DNA of 64,000 nt. It comes from Blastopirellula marina DSM 3645. GTDB lineage: Bacteria > Planctomycetota > Planctomycetia > Pirellulales > Pirellulaceae. The first letter of the stretch is position 1; every line of letters starts with the position of its first letter. Shown here piece by piece: positions 32,257-39,859 of the stretch. The stretch is from the NCBI RefSeq assembly GCF_000153105.1, contig NZ_CH672376.1, forward strand, positions 3,299,048 through 3,363,047. Direction: 5' to 3'. The notes beneath the pieces are model-generated. The model did not search any database. It was not told the DNA's origin and was given only the letters and a program-made list of their open reading frames with translations. Made by a program: the position numbers and the translations under genes.

Positions 32257-34677
32257 ATGAAAGTCGACGACCAGATCTTGGACTTGCTGGAGAAATGGGA
32301 AGAGACCGTCGCGAAGGGGACTCCGGTGGACCCCACTTCGCTGGCCGGGAACGATCCGAAATTAGCTGCAAAGCTGCGCGGCTATGTCGGCTCACTCCAA
32401 CGTTTCGACAGTTTAAAACGCGCTAACCAGGTCGAATGCGAGCTGCATCTTCCCACGCCGCAAGAGTTGGGAAGTTCCCTCTTGCTGCCTGAAGGGTTGG
32501 AATTGGCGACGCTGCAGGCGCACCTGACCAAGGCCGACGTCATCGACGCCGAAGAACTAAAACAGACGCTCAGCGCCCAACCGACGAAAAACGTCTATCA
32601 GTTTTGCAATCTGCTGCTCACATCCAAACTACTGACGCGGTTTCAACTACGCGCGATCGCTCGAGGTCAGACTCGCGGACTGAAACTGGGACGTTACATC
32701 GTTCAAGACCGCATCGGCGCCGGCGGCATGGGGCAAGTCTTCAAAGCTTGGCACAGCAAGATGGGCCGCGAAGTGGCGTTAAAGGTGATCCACGGTCAGG
32801 TCAAAAACAAAAGCAAAGCCCTGGCTCGCTTTTATCAAGAGGTTCAGGCCTCGGCCCAACTTCGCCACGTCAATATCGTGACCGCTTTTGACGCCGACGA
32901 AGCCGAAGGTGTTCATTTCCTGGTCATGGAATATGTTCCGGGGAGCGACCTCCATAAGATTGTCCGCAAGACGGGGCCGCTCTCCGTAACCCAAGCGGTC
33001 GATTATTTCATCCAAGCGGCCCGCGGTTTGGAATACGCCCATCGCGTCGGCCTGTTGCATCGCGATATCAAGCCGGCCAATCTGCTCATCGACGAGGAGG
33101 GCGTTTTGAAAATCCTCGATATGGGCATCGCCCGCTTGACGTCCGAAGACGATCCCGCGGGACTGACGCAAGAGGGCTCGGTGATGGGGACGGTCGATTT
33201 CATGTCGCCAGAACAGGCCGTCAGCTCCAAGACGGTGAAGCCGCAGGCCGATCTCTACAGCTTAGGTTGCTCGTTCTACTACTTCCTAACCGGTCGACCC
33301 CCGTTTGAAGGCGAAGAACTGATGGTCAAGTTGCTGGCGCATCGCGAACAGACTCCACCGTCATTGTCGCAGTTTCGCAGCGACGTACCGCTAGAGCTTG
33401 ACGCGATCTACCAAAAATGTCTAGAGAAGCTGCCGGCAGACCGCTATCAATCAGCGACAGAATTGATCGCGGAATTGGAGAGGATTCGTCCGCGGCTGCA
33501 CGATAAAGGGAAGGTTGCAATCCGTCAGATCGTTCCAGAAGCGGAGGCGGAAGCGGACACGTCGCCAACGTCCTTCTTGGAAACGCAGCAGCATGTCGGC
33601 GGTGCGCCGCTTGTCGCTCCTCAGCTACAGGTTTCGCCGGCTCCCCCAGGTCGTCGCAAACGCACCGTCCAAGCAGGCGGCGGTTCGCCCGGTTTTTATG
33701 GCGGCGCGGTCGCTGTCGCGTTGTTGCTAACGATCATCGGATACTTTGGTTTTGGCGCGTTGTTCAAGGTATCCACTCCCCATGGCAATTTGATCGTATC
33801 GATAAAGGGAGACGCCTTTGTCGCGCACCTGCGCGATCAAGAGATCCATGTCGTCAATACGAAGACCAACGAAACGGTGGACATCAAACTAGACCGGACC
33901 GAACTGACCGCGCCGCTCCCAGCGGGGCCCTACAAATTTGCGATAGAAACAAGCAGCGGTTTGAAGACTGATGTCTCGCAGTTCACCATTACCAGCGGCG
34001 AAAACTCGCAGGTCGAGATCTCCTGGGAAAAGCCCGCCGCTGCTTCTCTACCTGCAGCGGCCTCTAGCAACGTGCCGCCGACGACAGACGTCGCACAAGA
34101 CTGGGTCTCGGTCTTTAACGGTCGTGATATGCGAGGCTGGTCCATCCAAGGACCTACGCTGTGGAGAGTAGCCAGTGGATCACTCATTGGAGTGGGAACG
34201 TCGCCTCAGGAGGCCGGCTGGATTATGCTCGAAAAAAAATATGACGCCTATGAACTAGAATTTGAATACAAACTAGAAGAAGGTGGAAATAGCGGCGTCT
34301 TTCTGAATAGTCGCCCCGGAGAGCCATTAGTGGGAAGTAAGTTTCTTGAGATTCAGATTATTGATGACGCCGCGCCCAAATTTAGAAACATTCCTGATAT
34401 TCAGCGGACAGGCAGTTTGCACAATCTTGCGGCGGCAAAGCAACGCGTCGAGACGCGAATGCCAGGTTGGCACAAAATGCGAATTCGCTATCAGCCCCCT
34501 ATGGTCCAAGTCGCGATCGACAATAACGATGTCCTGAGTCACTCGTTAAATCTCCCTCATCAAACGGGGAGCCTCGCATTTCAGCGACTTGCGAACCTCG
34601 TCGAATTCCGCAACATCCGAGTGCGTGATCTTACCGTGCCGCCGACGAATCCGTCAGGCGGACAACTCGCTCCCTGA
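32257..34677 (+). CDS. Receptor-like Ser/Thr kinase with extracellular DUF1080 domain
   Basis: An 806-residue, single-pass membrane kinase. Residues 1-140 are an N-terminal module typical of planctomycete kinases (RFQLRAIARGQTRGLKLGRY leads in). The kinase domain spans about 145-410: GAGGMGQVFKAW, the lysine in VALKVI, HRDIKPANLLI near 267, DMG in place of DFG near 288, and GTVDFMSPEQA. One helix (AVALLLTIIGYFGFGALF, about 483-500) crosses the membrane. Residues 505-590 are a beta-rich PEGA-like stretch (GPYKFAIET). Residues 615-800 are a DUF1080 (3-keto-disaccharide hydrolase / concanavalin-like) domain starting DWVSVFNGRDMRGW. It probably senses saccharides and controls the sigma factor five bases upstream. 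Confidence 0.9.
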   Translation: MKVDDQILDLLEKWEETVAKGTPVDPTSLAGNDPKLAAKLRGYVGSLQRFDSLKRANQVECELHLPTPQELGSSLLLPEGLELATLQAHLTKADVIDAEELKQTLSAQPTKNVYQFCNLLLTSKLLTRFQLRAIARGQTRGLKLGRYIVQDRIGAGGMGQVFKAWHSKMGREVALKVIHGQVKNKSKALARFYQEVQASAQLRHVNIVTAFDADEAEGVHFLVMEYVPGSDLHKIVRKTGPLSVTQAVDYFIQAARGLEYAHRVGLLHRDIKPANLLIDEEGVLKILDMGIARLTSEDDPAGLTQEGSVMGTVDFMSPEQAVSSKTVKPQADLYSLGCSFYYFLTGRPPFEGEELMVKLLAHREQTPPSLSQFRSDVPLELDAIYQKCLEKLPADRYQSATELIAELERIRPRLHDKGKVAIRQIVPEAEAEADTSPTSFLETQQHVGGAPLVAPQLQVSPAPPGRRKRTVQAGGGSPGFYGGAVAVALLLTIIGYFGFGALFKVSTPHGNLIVSIKGDAFVAHLRDQEIHVVNTKTNETVDIKLDRTELTAPLPAGPYKFAIETSSGLKTDVSQFTITSGENSQVEISWEKPAAASLPAAASSNVPPTTDVAQDWVSVFNGRDMRGWSIQGPTLWRVASGSLIGVGTSPQEAGWIMLEKKYDAYELEFEYKLEEGGNSGVFLNSRPGEPLVGSKFLEIQIIDDAAPKFRNIPDIQRTGSLHNLAAAKQRVETRMPGWHKMRIRYQPPMVQVAIDNNDVLSHSLNLPHQTGSLAFQRLANLVEFRNIRVRDLTVPPTNPSGGQLAP

Positions 34678-34799
34678 TGCGATGAACCGATGCGCAGGCA
34701 GCGCGGCCAATTTTCTCCGGCGTCGCCGCGGCGGCCAAAGCTTGCTTACCGATTAAGGACTGTCGGGCCCTTCAATTGATAGCACAGTCTTGTCGCGTC

Positions 34800-36137
34800 T
34801 TACTTCAACTCCTTCACCCGAATCCGCCGGTACTCCATCTGCCCGCGATCTCCTTCTAGGCCGATGCCGCCGGTTGCTGGGACCTTCAGCGCCGCTTCCA
34901 GCAGTTCGCCGTTGCAGGTGCAGTGGGCCGTGTTGTCTTTGACCGTGACGACCAGCTCATTCCAAGCTTGCGGTTTGTAGTTCTTCAGCGCGGTATACGG
35001 ACCGGCCAAACCATAGTCGCGGCATTGCAGTTGCGGTTGGCGGATGAAGACGCCGCTGTCCGCGTTGGGGGTGGCGCGAAACTCAAGCTTCAAGATGAAG
35101 TCGTGAGGGAATTCTTGCGTGGTCCAAAGCTGCTGAATGCGGCGTCCTTCGGCCGGAGTCGTGACGACCAGACGTCCGTTGACGGCGACGTAGCGACCAT
35201 CATCGCTCGCGGTCTGGCCGTCGAACGCGATGGCCTGCGGAACCTCGGGACGAGAAATGCCGCCGGGTTTTCCTTTGCGCGGCGGCGTCGCATGAAATTG
35301 CCAGCCGGTCAGATCTTTGCCGTTGAATAGGCTGACGAAGCCTGGCTCGTTTTCAAAATCGTCCTGTTCGGTCTCAAGATAGCCCAGCGTGGCGAAGATC
35401 GGTCGCAATGCGGCGGCCCACATCGCATAACCGGTTTGGTTCGGGTGCAGCAGATCGGGGAACTCCTCCGCTTTAGCGTCGCCATCTTTGTTGGCGAATA
35501 GCTTCCAGGTATCGAGAACCGTGACTTGCGGATCGCCATGCACGGTTTGTTCGTAAAGCTGGTTCACCTGTTGGATTTTATCGGCCGGGCGACTCTTCTT
35601 CGCCGAGCTCGGGAAGACCTTGCAGACGATGATCGGCATTTCGGCATTGTGCTGTTTTAGCGCCGCAATGATCTGTTTGAAATTGGCGGCGATCGTCTCC
35701 GGCTCGGCGTTTTCCTCCAGATCGTTGGTCCCCATCAACATCACAACGGCGCGCGGGTGGAGCGACAGCACATCTTCCTGCAGGCGAACCAACATCCCCC
35801 GGGTCGTATCGCCGCTGATCCCACGATTGGCGACCTTCAAATCGCCAAAACTACCGCCGAGATTGTCGCCCCAGCCTTGGGTGATCGAGTCGCCCAGAAA
35901 GACGACGGCGCCTTGGTCGGCGGCGACTTGCTGGGACCAACCGCTCCGCTTCGCTTGCCACAGGTTACGGAACCAGTCATAGCGACGAATCGGGCCCGTG
36001 CCTGGCAATCCTTCGTCCGTCGCCGGAATCGCGAACTTCGCGTCGGCGTCCGCAGTTTTTTGCGCCGCCGTAGGCAGAGTGATCAACAAGACAAGCGAAG
36101 CGGCGATCAACGCGCGGCACGAGTTTCTGAAGGTCAT
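34800..36137 (-). CDS. Secreted SGNH/GDSL esterase fused to a DUF1080 domain
   Basis: A 445-residue protein with a signal peptide ending PTAAQ. Residues about 75-260 form an SGNH hydrolase: GDSITQGWG with the nucleophile, GISGDTTRG, GTNDLEEN and a final DLLHPNQTGY with the Asp/His pair. Residues 270-445 are a DUF1080 domain (FVSLFNGKDLTGWQFHATPP, then GVFIRQPQLQCRDYGL and WNELVVTVKDNTAHCTCNGE). The fusion suggests that an acyl group is removed from the sugar that the DUF1080 domain binds or hydrolyses. It converges on the kinase gene, which also carries DUF1080. Confidence 0.9.
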   Translation of the reverse strand: MTFRNSCRALIAASLVLLITLPTAAQKTADADAKFAIPATDEGLPGTGPIRRYDWFRNLWQAKRSGWSQQVAADQGAVVFLGDSITQGWGDNLGGSFGDLKVANRGISGDTTRGMLVRLQEDVLSLHPRAVVMLMGTNDLEENAEPETIAANFKQIIAALKQHNAEMPIIVCKVFPSSAKKSRPADKIQQVNQLYEQTVHGDPQVTVLDTWKLFANKDGDAKAEEFPDLLHPNQTGYAMWAAALRPIFATLGYLETEQDDFENEPGFVSLFNGKDLTGWQFHATPPRKGKPGGISRPEVPQAIAFDGQTASDDGRYVAVNGRLVVTTPAEGRRIQQLWTTQEFPHDFILKLEFRATPNADSGVFIRQPQLQCRDYGLAGPYTALKNYKPQAWNELVVTVKDNTAHCTCNGELLEAALKVPATGGIGLEGDRGQMEYRRIRVKELK

Positions 36138-36261
36138 CGAGGAGTTCCGTCACAATCCGAGGCAAGCAATGGGTAAGGGATTAGAAGCCCCATTGTAGTC
36201 GGCGGAAAAGGGGGATGCACCACTACCGGGAGTAATCGACGGGGGCTGAACTTTTTTCGCA

Positions 36262-36603
36262 GTGGGTCGTCTACTTCTGTACCCAACTGACTGCCGGGAT
36301 TGCATCACCTCACCTGTGTTGCGCCGCAAGGCGCACGTATCTTGGCGATTCTTCGTTGGGCTTGATCGAAACACAGAATCGTCCGACCGCCTGTGGGGAG
36401 ACCATGACGGTCTTCAAGTAGCGACGTCGCCCAAGTTGGTCTGCATCGACATCCAGCCGGACCGCGCCGACATTTTGACCCTCGGCGGCTTCCGTGACGC
36501 CGTGTTCCCGATGGTCGCCACTTTTTTGAGCGACGATGCCGCGCAGTTTGCGGCCTCGGTAAATTCGGCCGCGTTGTCAATCGACAGTCCCAAACTTGCC
36601 TAG
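36262..36603 (+). pseudogene. Possible gene remnant or small gene of unknown function
   Basis: A 113-codon frame. Its last 60 codons ([20 protein letters not shown], then [18 protein letters not shown]) have a high proportion of G or C at third positions, as real genes here do. The first half does not, and no ribosome binding site precedes the start. This suggests a C-terminal remnant of a lost gene, or a frame-shifted gene. I do not recognise the product. Confidence 0.25.
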
Positions 36604-36889
36604 GGGAGGCCGGGGCTCATTTTGGGAAAGGTCTCGGTTGACAAAGCGCACGGATCGATGGTTGATTGCCCAGTGGCGAAGATTCGAGTTGCTCGCCGGC
36701 ATGTTGGGCTCCGGCGCTCTTTGGTAATTCGCGATTCTCGCCGCTGTGACGCTGGCGGTCTGGTCCGATTTACAGATCCGTTAGAGCGAACGGCTCGATA
36801 TCAGCGATTGGTTATGTGTGCCGGAATGGGAGACCAAATTCTCTCAACTTGCGCACTCGGGCTCGCGTCGCCGCAGACCTGCGCGCCTG

Positions 36890-37161
36890 AAAAAAAAACG
36901 CGCTGCGGTCCAGTCCACATTGTGAAGCGAATCACAAGGATCGTTAGCCGCAAGTTCGAGGAAACCACCTTCACCATAAAACGCTTGTCATGACGAATAG
37001 AGGCTACTTAATTGCCGCTCACACAGCGGGCGAAAAAAAACGTCGCGGTCCAGTCCACTCAATCGCAAAAAAAAATGATGCGGTCCGGTCCGGTGGTCCG
37101 CCCCGATTAATGCTCGGGTCGTTTGTGTGCACGGAAAAAAAGTTGCTACGGTCCGGTCCGC
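36890..37161 (+). repeat. Four degenerate A-tract/GGTCC units
   Basis: Each unit is a run of 7-9 A, then 4-7 bases, then GCGGTCCAGTCCAC or a GCGGTCCGGTCC variant. A-tracts are at 36890-36898, 37033-37040, 37067-37075 and 37135-37141. Matching GGTCC boxes are at 36905-36918, 37045-37058, 37080-37091 and 37149-37161. Spacing between units is irregular (142, 35 and 68 bases). Confidence 0.6.
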
Positions 37162-37340
37162 TGATTCCAGCTCCGATATTGCGAGTTGGCTAAGGGGAGT
37201 CTGGGCAGTGGGACAATCGTCGTTTGCCGAACCACCCAGGCGCGTTTCGGGTCTCAGCCTGTTACAAATGGAATCGCCATCGTCGCGGCGAGTTATTCAG
37301 AACCCTTTCTCATCGACGTAGAGAACCTGACGACAATGTT

Positions 37341-38732
37341 ATGAACGGACGACAGCTGCAAAAATTAGGCGTGCCGGAAGAGTGCGTCCGGGAAGCGATC
37401 ACGGCGATTCAGTTCGCTATCTCTTCGCGGACGACCGACAGCAAGCAGGTCAAAGCAAAAATCAAGGAAGTCTTGGACGCTCCGGAAGCGTTTTTAGATG
37501 ACGACTACTTCGCCAAGTTCGCGCAGGCGATTATTGACGATCGCAACTTTGTGCGGGCCGAACCGGTCGCGTACGAAACTTGGGGGAAGTCGGGGATCGA
37601 CCAAGAATCGCACTTCCAAATGCGGCAGGCCTGCAGCGTGCCGGTTGCGGTCGCTGGCGCGCTGATGCCGGATGCGCATGTCGGCTATGGTCTGCCGATC
37701 GGCGGCGTATTGGCGTGTGACAACGCGGTCATTCCGTACGCGGTGGGCGTCGACATCGCGTGCCGGATGAAGCTGTCGGTCTTGGATATCGCCGCGGACG
37801 CGATCGATTCTCAGTTCAACCGGTTTAAAGAGGCGCTGGAAGGGGGAACGCGGTTTGGCGTCGGAAAGGAGTATCAAAAGCCGCAAGCGCACGCGGTGAT
37901 GGACGCCGACTGGTCGATCACGCGGATCACTCGCGAAAAGAAGGACCGCGCGTGGAAGCAGCTGGGAACTTCGGGATCGGGCAATCACTTTGTCGAGTTC
38001 GGGCTGCTGACGCTGACCGAGCGGGATGAAGAATTGAATCTGGACGCGGGTCAGTACGTGGCGCTGCTCAGCCATAGCGGAAGTCGCGGCGCAGGCGCCG
38101 CGGTTTGTTCGACGTACAGCGCGATTGCGCAGGCGGCGCTGCCGAAGAAGTACGAAGATCTCGGCCGGCTGGCCTGGTTGGATCTCGAGAGCGAAGCGGG
38201 CCAGGAATACTGGGCCGCGATGAACTTGATGGGAGATTACGCCGCGGCCAACCACGACGTGATCCATCGTCAGGTATCGAAGCTCTTGGGTTCGCAAATC
38301 ATCGCCGGAGTCGAGAATCACCACAACTTTGCCTGGAAAGAAACGCACGGCGGCAAGGAAGTGATCGTGCATCGCAAAGGAGCGACTCCGGCCGCCGCCG
38401 GCGAGCTGGGCGTGATTCCGGGTTCGATGGCCGATCCGGCGTTTGTCGTCCGCGGCAAAGGTAATGCGGCGTCGCTTGGTTCGGCCTCGCACGGCGCCGG
38501 TCGGCAAATGTCGCGCACCAAGGCGCGGGATAAGTTCAGCTGGAAAGCGGTGAAGAACGACCTCGAGAAGAAAGGCGTGCGCGTGTTGTCGGCAGGCGCG
38601 GACGAAGTGCCTGGCGCGTACAAAGATATCCGCCAGGTGATGAACGAGCAGGCCGACCTGGTCGACATCGTCGCACGCTTCGATCCACGGATCGTCAAGA
38701 TGTGCGACGACGGCAGCAAGGCCGAAGATTGA
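37341..38732 (+). CDS. rtcB: RtcB-family RNA ligase
   Basis: A 463-residue protein; the chosen ATG 37341 begins the family N-terminus. RtcB joins RNA 2',3'-cyclic phosphate or 3'-phosphate ends to 5'-hydroxyl ends using GTP and Mn2+, in tRNA splicing or RNA repair. The metal and GMP sites are visible: PDAHVGYGLPIGGVLA, VDIACRM with Asp and Cys, GSGNHFVE, LLSHSGSRGAG, the guanylylated-His motif HRKGATPA, and SASHGAGRQMSR at the 3' pocket. The family's GVDIGCGM is altered to GVDIACRM, keeping the metal ligands. No rtcA or rtcR is nearby. The unusual A-tract/GGTCC repeats lie directly upstream. A terminator follows. Confidence 0.9.
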   Translation: MNGRQLQKLGVPEECVREAITAIQFAISSRTTDSKQVKAKIKEVLDAPEAFLDDDYFAKFAQAIIDDRNFVRAEPVAYETWGKSGIDQESHFQMRQACSVPVAVAGALMPDAHVGYGLPIGGVLACDNAVIPYAVGVDIACRMKLSVLDIAADAIDSQFNRFKEALEGGTRFGVGKEYQKPQAHAVMDADWSITRITREKKDRAWKQLGTSGSGNHFVEFGLLTLTERDEELNLDAGQYVALLSHSGSRGAGAAVCSTYSAIAQAALPKKYEDLGRLAWLDLESEAGQEYWAAMNLMGDYAAANHDVIHRQVSKLLGSQIIAGVENHHNFAWKETHGGKEVIVHRKGATPAAAGELGVIPGSMADPAFVVRGKGNAASLGSASHGAGRQMSRTKARDKFSWKAVKNDLEKKGVRVLSAGADEVPGAYKDIRQVMNEQADLVDIVARFDPRIVKMCDDGSKAED

Positions 38733-38742
38733 ATAACCGCAG

Positions 38743-38783
38743 ACGAGAGCGTCGGTCTCTAGGACGCGCTCTCGTTTATTTTT
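38743..38783 (+). terminator. Terminator after rtcB
   Basis: Arms ACGAGAGCG (38743-38751) and CGCTCTCGT (38767-38775), followed by TTATTTTTG. It ends at the stop codon of the convergent ThuA gene, which it may also help to terminate. Confidence 0.85.
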
Positions 38784-39801
38784 GTTTTGGCGAGTGATCG
38801 GGCAGAATTGGCGCGTCCCAGCCTGACAGCTCGGCCGGTTTCACCCCTTGGCGGTGGCCGCCAAAGCGAAACGTGACCGGTTGGTACGGCCCGACAAAAT
38901 CGATGTCGAGATCCGACGTGATCTTGTCTTCCAGGCCGATCGTCCAGAAGCACCCGTTGATCATCATCCGACGGAAGTCGTCATCCAGGATATCCTCGGA
39001 AGCGCCGTTGGTCGTGGTGAAGACGCGTCCGGTGGCGCCATCCTTCCCTGCATAACTGCGAACCCAAACGCCGGGACAAGGTTTTTTGCCGGGGGCTGGA
39101 TCGGAGTCAGGCGACATCGTGCTAAGGGGTTGGGCCATCGCCAACACTTGGCTATCGGACATCGGCTCGGTCCAGTAGCCGCCGGATTGCGCCCAAGGTT
39201 TTTCGACGCCGCGGAGGACCGGATGGTCCTTTTCGGCCGGGACGATATCGAGCCGCGTACACATTTTATGGTTCGTGCCGTAGTGCCCTGCCCAGGTTTC
39301 GCCCAAGACCTGACGACCGAATCCCTTTTTGTATTCTTCGCCACCATAGCTGGTGTCGAAGCGAGCGAAAGGAGAATTGCCGGGAATCTTGAACGAATGG
39401 GTCGCAGTTCGCATACCGACGACCGGACCGCCGCGCTCCAAGTAATCGACGATCGGCTGCATCTGCTCGGGCGGAAAGTTTTGGAAGCGGAGGAAGATGA
39501 CCATCAGATCGGCCGTTTCCAACGCTGCGGTCCCCGGCATGTAACTCGAGCCCGGCGAGATGTCGCCGGTCTTGGGATCGACCGAAAACAGGACGGTGCA
39601 CTTGAAGCCGTGGCGCTTGGCCAAGATGCGGGCCAGCGCCGGCAACGCTTCTTCCGAGCGGTACTCATGGTCGCCGGCGAGAAACACGATGTGCTTCCCT
39701 TTGCCGACGCCGGAATCACCTTCGTAGACCAGCGGCTCGGCCGCAGCGAGTGCAGGAGCGGCCAACAGTCCGAAGAGCAAGCTCATAGCGATGCGACGCA
39801 T
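38776..39801 (-). CDS. Secreted ThuA-domain protein
   Basis: A 341-residue protein. Start ATG 39801 gives the signal peptide MSLLFGLLAAPALAAAEP; the frame stays open upstream only because it overlaps the end of the preceding gene. The ThuA fold (class I glutamine amidotransferase-like) is visible as KHIVFLAGDHEYRSEEALP, ADLMVIFLRFQNFPPEQM, VDYLERGGPVVGMRTATHSF and the ending FGRQVLGETWAGHYGTNH. ThuA proteins act in periplasmic or cytosolic trehalose and sugar catabolism, and planctomycetes have many. It lies 58 bases downstream of the large fusion gene on the same strand and is probably co-transcribed with it. Confidence 0.85.
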   Translation of the reverse strand: MRRIAMSLLFGLLAAPALAAAEPLVYEGDSGVGKGKHIVFLAGDHEYRSEEALPALARILAKRHGFKCTVLFSVDPKTGDISPGSSYMPGTAALETADLMVIFLRFQNFPPEQMQPIVDYLERGGPVVGMRTATHSFKIPGNSPFARFDTSYGGEEYKKGFGRQVLGETWAGHYGTNHKMCTRLDIVPAEKDHPVLRGVEKPWAQSGGYWTEPMSDSQVLAMAQPLSTMSPDSDPAPGKKPCPGVWVRSYAGKDGATGRVFTTTNGASEDILDDDFRRMMINGCFWTIGLEDKITSDLDIDFVGPYQPVTFRFGGHRQGVKPAELSGWDAPILPDHSPKQK

Positions 39802-39859
39802 GGGAGTATAACCGAGGTATCGAGGTGAAGTGATGGAGGTCGACGCAATCAGAACTCGA

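Larger units (their letters stand above)
36138..37340. other. Gene-poor region with poly-A/GGTCC repeats
   Basis: About 1.2 kb between the SGNH-DUF1080 gene and rtcB. A frame at 36262-36603 has coding-like codon use in its second half (listed separately). From 36890 to 37161 there are four units of A-tract plus GCGGTCC-type sequence. No tRNA or known RNA is recognised. Confidence 0.5.

Noticed and set aside
36890..37161. CRISPR-like array upstream of rtcB
   Set aside because: The units are degenerate, irregularly spaced and too short, and no cas genes are present.
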